A DNA stretch of 64,000 nucleotides from VRUE01 sp963695835 (lineage in GTDB: Bacteria > Actinomycetota > Thermoleophilia > Solirubrobacterales > 70-9), in the NCBI GenBank assembly GCA_963695835.1, contig CAVOHR010000002.1:510690-574689 (forward strand), in the 5' to 3' direction. Shown in pieces: positions 7,506 through 15,224 of the stretch. How positions within the stretch are numbered: position 1 is the first letter of the stretch; each line of letters opens with the position of its first letter. The position numbers and the translations under genes were made by a program. Below the pieces are notes generated by a model. That model saw only the letters and a program-made list of their open reading frames with translations, ran no database searches and was not told the origin of the DNA.

Positions 7506-8186
7506 ATGCGCAAGGGTCTGGAGATAGGCGGGATCGTCGCGGCGGTAGTGCTGATCGCATTCGGCGTTGCCTCGATCGTGTTGGGGGCCAGCGGCCGCGA
7601 CACCGTCACCACCGAACTCAACCGGCAGAACATCGTCGGCTCACCAGACATGACCCCGTCGGCAATCGCCGGCGAGGCGAAGGAAGCCGGCCTCGGCTCC
7701 AGCGTCGAACTGCCGACCTGCAACGTCGCCGAAAAGCCGATCGACAGCGGCGAACGGGCGCGCTGCTTCGCCTCCTACATGCGGGTCCACGCGCTCGAGG
7801 CGACCGGCGGCTACACCTACGCCGAAATGGGCCGCTTCGAAGCGAAGCCCGGCACGCCGAAGGGCGAGCTCGCCGCGGGCGGCGGCACCGAAAACGAAAA
7901 GTACGCCGTCACCGACCCCGAAACCGGGGAACCGGCCGAAAACGGGGCCCGCAACACCTGGGTAACCGAGACGGCGCTCTCGACCGCGCTCAACGCCAGC
8001 TACATGGCCGACCGCCTGTCGCTGTTCGGAGTCGTGATCGGGATCGCCCTGCTGCTGACCGGGATCGGCTTCGCCGTCCTCATCGCCGGCGGCGCCGTCC
8101 GCGACCCCGACACCGTGCTCAAGTTCCTGCGCTCGCACAAGCCGCACGCGCCGCAAAGCGGCGGGGCAACCTCGCAGAGCGACTGA
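7506..8186 (+). CDS. uncharacterised membrane protein with two terminal TM helices
   Basis: A 226-residue protein of unknown function. There is one hydrophobic helix at residues 7-29, an extracytoplasmic-looking middle of about 130 residues with two cysteines (PTCNVAEK and RARCFAS), and a second helix at about 175-197. A short hydrophilic tail follows. ATG at 7506 follows GGAGG at good spacing. The middle contains runs of Glu/Gly/Pro (KPGTPKGELAAGGGTENEK). A disulfide between the two cysteines is possible. It is flanked by an acetate kinase remnant and the convergent oxidase operon, neither of which tells its role. Confidence 0.75.
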   Translation: MRKGLEIGGIVAAVVLIAFGVASIVLGASGRDTVTTELNRQNIVGSPDMTPSAIAGEAKEAGLGSSVELPTCNVAEKPIDSGERARCFASYMRVHALEATGGYTYAEMGRFEAKPGTPKGELAAGGGTENEKYAVTDPETGEPAENGARNTWVTETALSTALNASYMADRLSLFGVVIGIALLLTGIGFAVLIAGGAVRDPDTVLKFLRSHKPHAPQSGGATSQSD

Positions 8187-8242
8187 GCCAACCCGCAGCG
8201 TCACCAGGGGCCGCTACCGCCGCGCCGCAAAGCGGCGGGGCA
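8147..8242. repeat. 22-nt direct repeat, each copy a GC hairpin (8147-8168 and 8221-8242)
   Basis: The same 22 bases (beginning CGCGCCGCAAAGCGGCGGGG) occur at 8147-8168, inside the 3' end of the membrane protein gene, and at 8221-8242, between it and the convergent ctaE gene. Each copy can fold as GCCGC-AAA-GCGGC. The second copy may act as a bidirectional transcription stop; the first encodes part of the protein tail. Confidence 0.6.
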
Positions 8243-8269
8243 GCCTTTGCGGGCGGGGCTGCGGCGTTC

Positions 8270-8893
8270 CTAGAGGATGTAGACCGTCGTGTAGACGATC
8301 AGCCACATGATGTCGACGAAGTGCCAGTAGATGCCCGGCACCTCGACGCCGAGGTGATCCTTCGCCGCGGAGCCGAAGTGGCCGCGGAAGGCGCGGATCG
8401 TGGCGAAGCTGAGCAGCATCAGGCCGACGAAGACGTGGGCGCCGTGGAGGCCGGTGAGGCCGTAGAAGATCGAGCCGAAGGCGAGGTCGCGGGCGCTGAA
8501 GCCGATGTGGACGTACTCGTTGATCTGGATGAAGAGGAAGGTCGCGCCGAGCATCCAGGTCAGCACCAGGCCGAGCTTGAGGCCCTTGCGGTTGCCGCGG
8601 CGGATCGACTCCAGCGCGTAGTGGATCGTGAAGCTCGAGGAGACGAGGATCGCCGTGTTTACCCCGGCGACCGCGACCGGCAGCTTGTACGGTTCCGGCG
8701 GCCAGAGCGGCGGGTGGACGACCACGCGCAGGAAGAAGTAGGAGGCGAAGAAGGCCCCGAACAGCATCACCTCGGAGACGATGAAGAGCAGGATGCCGAG
8801 CGTCTGGCGGTCGATCCGCGAGCTCTGGTTGGCCTCGGGCGGCCCGTGGTGCCCTTCGTGACCATGGCCGAGGGCTACGGTGGCGCTCTCCAT
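8270..8893 (-). CDS. ctaE: cytochrome c oxidase subunit III
   Basis: A 207-residue subunit III of a heme-copper oxidase. The five- to seven-helix pattern is clear, with the family motifs SEVMLFGAFFASYFFLR, TGLHGAHVFVG and YWHFVDIMWL. The N-terminus is rich in His and Gly (GHGHEGHHG), as is common in actinobacterial CtaE. ATG at 8893 overlaps the stop of the upstream stress protein gene (TGATG), so it is translated as the last gene of the ctaC-ctaD-usp-ctaE operon. The subunit helps stabilise the proton-pumping core in the cytoplasmic membrane. Confidence 0.94.
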   Translation of the reverse strand: MESATVALGHGHEGHHGPPEANQSSRIDRQTLGILLFIVSEVMLFGAFFASYFFLRVVVHPPLWPPEPYKLPVAVAGVNTAILVSSSFTIHYALESIRRGNRKGLKLGLVLTWMLGATFLFIQINEYVHIGFSARDLAFGSIFYGLTGLHGAHVFVGLMLLSFATIRAFRGHFGSAAKDHLGVEVPGIYWHFVDIMWLIVYTTVYIL

Positions 8894-9765
8894 CAGGCCT
8901 CCTCCCCCCCGGCGACCGCGGCGGCGACGGCCTCCGCCGGGCGACCCACCTCGAGGTGCTCGACCGGCTTCTCGGTTATCTCGCGGGTGCGGCCGACCAG
9001 GTCCTCGTCGAGCCAGCGCGAGCTCTCGCCGGCGAAGGTCGAGATCAGCACCTCGTCGACGCGGTAGTGCTCGATCGCGTTCCGCACGGCGTGGAAGGGC
9101 TCGGGACTCATCGGCTGGCCGGTCGCGTCGACGTCGGCCCGGTACAGCTCGGCGAGCGTCGAGGCGAGATCGCGGACGATCTCCGGCTCCGAGACGCCCT
9201 CCGCCCGCGGGCAGATGATCGTGTAGCGGTGGGGGCGCTCGCCGGCCCTGTCCTTCAGCCGCTTGACGAGGTCCGGCGTGCAGACGGTCTGGGTGGCGAC
9301 GACGAGAGTGTGGATCACGTCCCAGCGGATCGAGTCGTCTTCGATCCGCACCGGGATGTGGGTGACGGCGACCTCGGGCTCGAAGCGGTCGCGGGCCCAC
9401 TCGACCAGGTCCTTGCGGGTGATCCCGAAGCGCGTCTCGTACAGGCAGGAGAGCAGGACCTCGCCGGGTTCGTGGGCGCGGACCGCGTCGTCGAGCGCCA
9501 GCGCCGGGTCCGGGTCCATCACCTCGCCGACCGATTCGATCCCGTACTCGGAGAGGATCGACATCGTCACCTCGACCCGGGCGCGGGCCGCCTCGCGCAG
9601 CTCGCCGGAATCGATCAGCTGGCCGACCGCCGGCTGGTTCTGCGGCGCGGCGACGGCGACGAACGGGACCTCATCCGCCCGCTCGGAGACCGCCTCCAGC
9701 AACTTGCGCCCGCCCGCCACCTCGTTGAGGAAGACCAGCAGCGGGCGGTTCTCGTCGCCGCTCAC
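8893..9765 (-). CDS. tandem universal-stress-protein-like protein inside the oxidase operon
   Basis: A 290-residue soluble protein with two repeats of an alpha/beta fold resembling universal stress proteins: strand RPLLVFLNEV starts the first half, HRYTIICPRAEG the second. Each half ends in a segment like EVLISTFAGESSRWLDEDL, which recalls the USP C-terminal strand. The classic G-2X-G-9X-G(S/T) ATP motif is not clear. GTG at 9765 overlaps the ctaD stop (GTGA), and its stop overlaps ctaE, so it is co-translated with the oxidase. A link between respiration and stress signalling is suggested by position only. Confidence 0.72.
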   Translation of the reverse strand: MSGDENRPLLVFLNEVAGGRKLLEAVSERADEVPFVAVAAPQNQPAVGQLIDSGELREAARARVEVTMSILSEYGIESVGEVMDPDPALALDDAVRAHEPGEVLLSCLYETRFGITRKDLVEWARDRFEPEVAVTHIPVRIEDDSIRWDVIHTLVVATQTVCTPDLVKRLKDRAGERPHRYTIICPRAEGVSEPEIVRDLASTLAELYRADVDATGQPMSPEPFHAVRNAIEHYRVDEVLISTFAGESSRWLDEDLVGRTREITEKPVEHLEVGRPAEAVAAAVAGGEEA

Positions 9766-11666
9766 GTCTTCCCCGCCACGGTCGGCTCCGGCCGGGGAAC
9801 CTCGGCGCCTTCGCCGCCCATGATCGCGTGCCGGGCGCCGGGGATGCCGTACTCGTAGGGCCCGCCGACCACGCGCGGGATCTCGTCGAAGTTGAAGATC
9901 GGCGGCGGCGAGGAGACCTGCCACTCGATCGAGTTCGCCCGCCAGGGGTTGGCTTCGGCGCGCGGCCCGAAGCGCCAGCTGACGATCATGTTGTAGAGGA
10001 AGACGAGCTGCACGGCGCCGAGGATGAAGGCGAAGATGCTGATCAGCAGGTTCCAGTCGCCGAACTGGGCGGCGTAGTCGGCGACCCGCCGCGGCATCCC
10101 GTCCATGCCGATCCAGTGCATCGGCAGGAAGGTGCCCCAGGTGCCGACCAGAGTGCCCCAGAAGTGGACCCGGCCGAGCTTCTCGTCGTACATCCGCCCG
10201 GTCATCTTCGGGAACCAGTGGTAGATGCCGGCGAAGATCGTGAACACCGAGCCGCCGAAGAGGACGAAGTGGATGTGGGCGACGATGAAGTAGGTGTCGG
10301 AGACGTGAATGTCGAGCGGCACCATGCCCAGCATCACGCCGCTGATCCCGCCAACCGTGAAGGTGACGATGAAGGCGAGCGCAAACAGCATCGCGGTCGA
10401 GTAGGTGTGGATCTTGCCGTAGAAGAGGGTTCCCAGCCAGGAGAAGATCTTGATCCCGGTAGGGACCGCGATCAGCAGCGTGGTGATCATCATCGGCACC
10501 CGCAGCCAGCTGAACATGCCGGCGACGAACATGTGGTGGGCCCAGACCGAGTAGCTGAGGACGACGATCCCGAGCAGCGCCAGCGCCATCAGCCGGTAGC
10601 CGAAGATCGGTTTGCGCGCGTGGGTCGAGATGACCTCGGAGATGATCCCGAAGCCCGGCAGCATCATGATGTAGACGGCGGGGTGCGAGTAGAACCAGAA
10701 GATGTGCTGGTAGCTGATCACGTCGCCGCCGCCGGCGAACTGGAAGAACTGGGTGCCGAGGAGGCGGTCGAAGAAGACCATGAACTGGGCACCGGCGATG
10801 AACGGGGTCGCGGCGACGACCAGCAGCGAGGTCGAGAGGTTGGCCCAGACCAGCAGCGGCATCCGCCAGAAGGTCATCCCGGGCGCACGCATGGTGATGA
10901 TCGTGACCAGGAAGTTGAGCGCGGTGGCGATCGAGGAGGCGCCGGCGAACTGCACGCCGAGGTTGAAGAACGACTGCCCGAGCGGCGCCCCGGTGGAGAG
11001 CGGCGCGTAGCCGGTCCAGCCGGCGTCGAAGGCGCCGCCGGGGGCGAGGAAGCTGCCGACGAAGAGCAGGCCGGCGATCGGCAGCATCCAGAAGCTGAGC
11101 GCGTTGAGGCGCGGGAAGGCCATGTCCGGGGCGCCGATCATCAGCGGCAGCACGTAGTTGGCAATCCCGGCGAAGACCGGCACGATGAAGACGAAGATCA
11201 TGATCGCCGCATGGGCCGAGAAGAGGCCGTTGAAGGTGCTGGCGTCGACGATCTGGGTGCCCGGCTGCGCCAGCTCGGCGCGGATCAGCATCGCCATCAG
11301 GCCGCTGACGAAGAAGAAGAAGAAGTTCGTGCAGATGTACTGGATGCCGATCACCTTGTGATCGGTGTTGAAGCGGAGGTAGTCGCGCCAGCTCCTGGCC
11401 CCGTGCTGGGAGTGGTCGTCGGGGATGGTCGGCATGCCGGCGGCCCAGCGCAGCCAGTAGTCGAAGCAGCCGAAGCCCGCCAGGAAGCCGAGTGGGCCGG
11501 CGACCAGCGGCACGACGACGTGCGGGTAGCCGGTCTGCTCGGTCTGGAAGACGGGCAGGCCGGAGATCGCGCGCAGGGCGACGACCAGGCCGAAGCCGAA
11601 CGCGGCGCCCAGCAGCGCGCCGAGCGCTCCCCGAATCCACCCCGGTCGCTTGATCGCAGCCACCAT
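9762..11666 (-). CDS. ctaD: cytochrome c oxidase subunit I, A2 type with N-terminal TM extension
   Basis: A 634-residue heme-copper oxygen reductase subunit I. The active-site helices are visible: the low-spin heme histidine in FSAHAAIMIF, the CuB/Tyr motif YSHPAVYIMMLPGFG, the histidine pair VWAHHMFVAG, and the heme ligands in YFIVAHIHFVLFGG. YSHP in place of GHPE places it in the A2 family, where Tyr-Ser replaces the Glu of the D-channel. The first 100 residues hold two extra hydrophobic segments before the usual start (DHKVIGIQY). It reduces O2 to water and pumps protons. Confidence 0.95.
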   Translation of the reverse strand: MVAAIKRPGWIRGALGALLGAAFGFGLVVALRAISGLPVFQTEQTGYPHVVVPLVAGPLGFLAGFGCFDYWLRWAAGMPTIPDDHSQHGARSWRDYLRFNTDHKVIGIQYICTNFFFFFVSGLMAMLIRAELAQPGTQIVDASTFNGLFSAHAAIMIFVFIVPVFAGIANYVLPLMIGAPDMAFPRLNALSFWMLPIAGLLFVGSFLAPGGAFDAGWTGYAPLSTGAPLGQSFFNLGVQFAGASSIATALNFLVTIITMRAPGMTFWRMPLLVWANLSTSLLVVAATPFIAGAQFMVFFDRLLGTQFFQFAGGGDVISYQHIFWFYSHPAVYIMMLPGFGIISEVISTHARKPIFGYRLMALALLGIVVLSYSVWAHHMFVAGMFSWLRVPMMITTLLIAVPTGIKIFSWLGTLFYGKIHTYSTAMLFALAFIVTFTVGGISGVMLGMVPLDIHVSDTYFIVAHIHFVLFGGSVFTIFAGIYHWFPKMTGRMYDEKLGRVHFWGTLVGTWGTFLPMHWIGMDGMPRRVADYAAQFGDWNLLISIFAFILGAVQLVFLYNMIVSWRFGPRAEANPWRANSIEWQVSSPPPIFNFDEIPRVVGGPYEYGIPGARHAIMGGEGAEVPRPEPTVAGKT

Positions 11667-11679
11667 CAGATCGCCTCCA

Positions 11680-12486
11680 TTATGCCCCGCCGGCTCCGAC
11701 CGGTTCGATCGGGTTGGTCTCCGTGTCCTGGCGGATCGACTCCAGGTAGGTGGGCGGCACCGTCTCCTTCAGCCCGGCGACCCATTTGCGGAACTGCGCC
11801 GGCGGCTCGACCACGACCTTGGCCCGCATCGAGGCGTGGCCGAAGCCGCACAGCTCGGTGCAGACCAGCTGGTAGGTGCCGACCCTGTCCGGGGTGATGA
11901 CGGCGGTCGTCGTGATCCCGGGCACGTTGTCTTTCTTGACCCGCCACTCGGGCACCCAGAAGGAGTGGATGACATCCTGGGAGTGCATCTCGAACTTGAT
12001 CTGGCGATTGACCGGGACGTGCAGCTCGCCCTGCGACCAGACGTTGCCCTTGCCCGGGTAGCCGAAGCTCCAGGCGAACTGCTGGGAGAAGACGTCGACC
12101 GTCATCGGGTCGCTCGCCCTCTTTTCGATTTCGTTCAGCACCACCCAGCTGTAGCCGGCGCCGAACAGGACGATGATCGTCGGGATCAACGTCCAGGCGA
12201 CCTCGAGCCGCGTGTTGCCGTGGATCGGCTCGCCGTCGGACTCGTCGCCGGGTTTGGCTTTGAACTTCCACAGCGCGTAGAACAGCATCACCACGACCAG
12301 CGAGAAGACGAGGGCCGAGATGACGATCATCACGTTGAGCAGGTCGTCGATCTTCGGCGCCGCCGTCGAGGCCTCCCGGCCGTTCCAGTCGATCGACAGC
12401 ATCACGGCGGAGATCGCCGCGGCGAGGGCGACGGTGGCGGCGAGCATCTTCGCTATCGGCAGGCGGCCGTACATGGGCGGCGGCAT
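11680..12486 (-). CDS. ctaC: cytochrome c oxidase subunit II
   Basis: A 268-residue subunit II. After a short N-terminal hydrophobic helix comes the typical two-helix hairpin (VMIVISALVFSLVVVMLFYA and LIPTIIVLFGAGYSW). The extracytoplasmic cupredoxin domain has the CuA ligands: HSFWVP, then CTELCGFGHASM. The motif order H, C, E, C, H, M is intact, so it should accept electrons from cytochrome c. No lipobox and no fused cytochrome c domain is present. ATG at 12486 starts one base after the stop of the upstream glycosyltransferase; ATG 12474 is possible. The ctaD start follows 13 bp after its stop. Confidence 0.94.
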   Translation of the reverse strand: MPPPMYGRLPIAKMLAATVALAAAISAVMLSIDWNGREASTAAPKIDDLLNVMIVISALVFSLVVVMLFYALWKFKAKPGDESDGEPIHGNTRLEVAWTLIPTIIVLFGAGYSWVVLNEIEKRASDPMTVDVFSQQFAWSFGYPGKGNVWSQGELHVPVNRQIKFEMHSQDVIHSFWVPEWRVKKDNVPGITTTAVITPDRVGTYQLVCTELCGFGHASMRAKVVVEPPAQFRKWVAGLKETVPPTYLESIRQDTETNPIEPVGAGGA

Positions 12487-12487
12487 T

Positions 12488-13837
12488 CTATTGAAGCGGC
12501 GGCGGGAGGTTTTCTGCTCCCGAGCCCGCCGAGGCGGCCAGCACCCCGCGCGCAACCCCCTCCCAGCTCCAGAGCCGGCGAGCGGTCTCGACAAGTGCCT
12601 CGCGGGCGGCGGCCCGCTCCTGCTCGGGCAGCGCCAGCCAGCGATCGAGACGGTCCGCGATCGCCTCCACGGCGCCCGGCTCGACCGCGAAGGAGACCAG
12701 CTCGGCGCAGCTCTCGGGCAGCGCCGCCGCCAGCTCCCGCGACACCTCCCGCATCCCCGAGTGCCCGGCCGAGACCGGCAGCACGCCGCAGGCCGCGGCC
12801 TCCGCGGCGACCATCCCGAACGCCTCGGGGAAGGTGCTCGGCATGACCAGCGCCTCGGCCCCGGGCAGCAGCTCGGCGACCTCGTCGTGCTCGAGCCGGC
12901 CGACGAGCTCGACCGACCCGGCGATCCCCCTCGCAGCTTCCAGGTAGCCCTCCGGTGGATCCGCCATGAACGCGCTGAGGATCGGCAGCGGTTCCGCGGA
13001 ACCGCCCTCGAGCGCCCAGCCCAGGCTCGCGACCTCGCGCGCAGCGTCCGGATCCCCGCGGTCCAGCGCCGCCAGCAGTCGCCGCAACCCCGCCTCGTAC
13101 TCCCCGTAGCCGGCGATCTGCAGTCGAGCGTCCGGATGCTTCGCTCGCACCAGCGGCCATGCGGCGATCAGCAGGTCCGCGCCCTTGGAGACGATCAGCT
13201 TTCCCACGAAGACGACCAGCGGTGCCTGCGCCCGGGTTCGCGGACGGAACGTCTCGGTGTCGACGCCGGGCGGCCCGAGGCGGGTCTTCTCTCGCAGGCC
13301 TTCGACGCCGGGCAGGGCGGCCCAGAGCGACTCGGCGGTGTGCCTGGAGCCGACGAGAACGCAGTTCGCCGCCCGCATGCCCTCTTCCGCGTAGGGCACG
13401 AAGCGCGGGTGCGGCTTGACCGTGTACTCGAGGGCCGAGCCGTGGACCTTGGCGGCGAACTCGCCGATTCCGGCTCTGGCGAGGATCGCCGGGCCCATCA
13501 CGAGATGGCCGGCCAAGGCCGCGTCGAAGCCCCCGGTGGCGTCGGCGACCTCGCGGACGGCGGCGACGTTGGCGTCGAGGTAGCTGCCCAGCTCCGCGTC
13601 GGTCAGCTCCGGGAAGGCCCTGACCTCGAAGCCCTCGTAGGGATCCTTGACGTAGACGGGTAGCAGGCCGCCGATGTCCGGGTTGTGGATCGAGACGCCC
13701 TCGATCCGGACCCGGCGGTCCTGGCAGAGCAGGTGGACCTCGTGGCCCAGGTGGGCCAGCGCCCTGGCCAGGTTGAGCGTGTAGATGTTGCTGCCGGTGC
13801 CGCGCAGCATGTAGCCGTGGAAGAGGAGGACGCGCAT
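12488..13837 (-). CDS. GT4-type glycosyltransferase
   Basis: A 449-residue GT-B fold glycosyltransferase. The N-terminal domain starts LLFHGYMLRGTGSNIYTLNL, with the glycine-rich loop of family GT4. The C-terminal nucleotide-sugar domain contains FVGKLIVSKGADLLI and the E-x7-E motif region (MPSTFPEAFGMVAAEAAACG). An insertion of about 40 residues (around 255-300) lengthens the second domain. The acceptor is unknown. Its stop lies one base before ctaC, so it may share the oxidase operon transcript. It diverges from the zinc-ribbon gene with only 20 bp between starts. Confidence 0.88.
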   Translation of the reverse strand: MRVLLFHGYMLRGTGSNIYTLNLARALAHLGHEVHLLCQDRRVRIEGVSIHNPDIGGLLPVYVKDPYEGFEVRAFPELTDAELGSYLDANVAAVREVADATGGFDAALAGHLVMGPAILARAGIGEFAAKVHGSALEYTVKPHPRFVPYAEEGMRAANCVLVGSRHTAESLWAALPGVEGLREKTRLGPPGVDTETFRPRTRAQAPLVVFVGKLIVSKGADLLIAAWPLVRAKHPDARLQIAGYGEYEAGLRRLLAALDRGDPDAAREVASLGWALEGGSAEPLPILSAFMADPPEGYLEAARGIAGSVELVGRLEHDEVAELLPGAEALVMPSTFPEAFGMVAAEAAACGVLPVSAGHSGMREVSRELAAALPESCAELVSFAVEPGAVEAIADRLDRWLALPEQERAAAREALVETARRLWSWEGVARGVLAASAGSGAENLPPPLQ

Positions 13838-13857
13838 CGGTTCCGCGCAAGCTATTA

Positions 13858-14133
13858 GTGTTCCCGGCCGTGAACCCCAAGCAGCTCTACCGGATGCGCG
13901 CGCCGGCCTCGGGCCGCGAGGCGCTCGCCTACGCCGAGCCGGGCGAGGTCTACGCCGACCGCGAGACCGGCGAGGAGATGGAGCCGGTGACGATGGTGCT
14001 GCCGCTCGCCCCCTCCGCCTCCGCCCTGCCCCGCACCCCGGAGAACCTGCGCGCCTGCCGCCGCTGCAACCAGCTGATCGGCCTCGACGTAAGCGACTGC
14101 CCCTACTGCGGTCTGCGCCAGGAAGCCCTTTAG
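13858..14133 (+). CDS. small zinc-ribbon protein
   Basis: A 91-residue protein of unknown function. The C-terminus holds a CxxC-x(11)-CxxC zinc ribbon (CRRCNQLIGLDVSDCPYCG). The N-terminal half is polar, with repeated Glu and Gly. GTG at 13858 is used; GTG at 13870 is possible. The start region is only 20 bp from the divergent glycosyltransferase, so any leader is short. The stop overlaps that of the convergent secreted protein. It might be a nucleic-acid or protein-binding adaptor; nothing nearby decides this. Confidence 0.7.
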   Translation: MFPAVNPKQLYRMRAPASGREALAYAEPGEVYADRETGEEMEPVTMVLPLAPSASALPRTPENLRACRRCNQLIGLDVSDCPYCGLRQEAL

Positions 14134-14921
14134 GGCATCTTGACGACCGTCGCCGTATACAGGAGGCGGGCGTTCGAGTAGTAGCAGCCGTAGGTCTTGG
14201 TCTTGCCGACGCCCTGCTGCGGGTGGCCGCTCTGGATGTCTTCCTTCGAGGAGCAGTGCTTCGGCAGGCGGCTGCCGCGCCAGGTGTCTTCGCCGGTCAC
14301 GTTGAAGGCGAACATCGGCGCCCAGGTGGGGACCGTCAGCGCGACCACCTGGCCCTGGAGCACGTTCAGCGGGTGGTCGAGGGCGAAGATCACGGTGCTG
14401 CCGAAGTAGCTGTTGAGCACCTCGAGCGGGCTCTGGCGGACCAGCGTGTATTGCGGCGGCTTCGAGCCTTCGACCGGTCGCAGGACGCCGATCCGCGCCT
14501 CCGACGGCTTGCCGAGGAATTCGTTGAAGAAGCCGACCTCGTCGGTCGTCTTCGCCGTGTCGGTGCGCGAGGGCCGCGCCAGGGTGATCGACCAGGCGAC
14601 GATCTTGCCGTCGAACGGAACCTCGTAGGGGCGCGAGACGCCGCCGGCGATCACCTGGAAGCCGGTCACGTGGCCCTCGACCCGGCAGGGGACGACCTCG
14701 ACGTTGTTGACGATCTTGCCCGGGCAGGAGGCGGGCGGGGTCTGGTCGGTCTGGCCGAGCACGACGACGGGGGCCGGCGCCGAGTCGGCGGCGCCGGGCC
14801 GGGCGGCGGCGACCAGCAGCGCCAGCGCGCAGGCGAAGCCCACCGCGGACAGCGCGCGGCTCCGGCGGGGTCGGTTTTCTGCTGCTCTCACCAAGGTCTC
14901 AAGCGACAACCCGGGCCTCAT
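14130..14921 (-). CDS. secreted protein of unknown function
   Basis: A 263-residue protein with a signal-peptide-like N-terminus: a basic stretch (ENRPRRSR), a hydrophobic core (AVGFACALALLVAAA) and a likely cleavage after PGAADSA. The mature part is mostly beta-like and has a few cysteines (ASCPGK, VVPCRVEG, KHCSSKED, YGCYYSN) that could form disulfides. No catalytic motif is seen. It converges on the zinc-ribbon gene with overlapping stops. Similar proteins are probably exported surface proteins, but I do not recognise a named family. Confidence 0.75.
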   Translation of the reverse strand: MRPGLSLETLVRAAENRPRRSRALSAVGFACALALLVAAARPGAADSAPAPVVVLGQTDQTPPASCPGKIVNNVEVVPCRVEGHVTGFQVIAGGVSRPYEVPFDGKIVAWSITLARPSRTDTAKTTDEVGFFNEFLGKPSEARIGVLRPVEGSKPPQYTLVRQSPLEVLNSYFGSTVIFALDHPLNVLQGQVVALTVPTWAPMFAFNVTGEDTWRGSRLPKHCSSKEDIQSGHPQQGVGKTKTYGCYYSNARLLYTATVVKMP

Positions 14922-15026
14922 GCCAGGGTTGCGGCTCCCGGATTCTGTCGTTCGGCGCGCTCCGGCGCGCTCCTCCGCGCGGCCTGCAGGATCGCGGCCA
15001 GACGCCAGTCAGTAGGGTTGCCGCCA

Positions 15027-15224
15027 ATGGAGGGTGCGGCTTCGGCAGACGAATTCATCCCCGCCGGCCTCGCCTCGCTGGGGATCGAGGCCGACGAGAC
15101 CGACCTGGCGGTGATCGCCGCCGTGCACGGGTTCTTCTGGCCGCCGATCCTCGAGCTGCTGGCGCTCGACACGAGCGAGGTCGAGCCCGAGCGCAACCCC
15201 GACCTCTCGCGAGCGCCGGAGTGA
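15027..15224 (+). CDS. small AtzG/GatC-like amidase partner
   Basis: A 65-residue protein whose stop overlaps the start of the amidase gene (GTGA). The core DEFIPAGLASLGIEADETDL followed by a helix and a C-terminal acidic-proline tail (EVEPERNPDLSRAPE) resembles DUF4089/AtzG and GatC proteins. In AtzE-AtzG, the small subunit wraps the amidase and helps fold it. The fit is by pattern and gene order, not by clear identity. GTAGGG lies near the ATG as a weak ribosome binding site. A complex with the next gene product is likely. Confidence 0.6.
   Translation: MEGAASADEFIPAGLASLGIEADETDLAVIAAVHGFFWPPILELLALDTSEVEPERNPDLSRAPE

Noticed and set aside
8893..11640. A 915-codon minus-strand frame starting inside ctaD
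   Set aside because: Only its 3' part, from GTG 9765, is a real gene (the stress-like protein). The rest is a shadow of ctaD.
14906..14934. CAACCC/GGGTTG inverted repeat at the start of the secreted protein gene
   Set aside because: Only six-base arms with a 17-base spacing, which is expected by chance in DNA of this composition.
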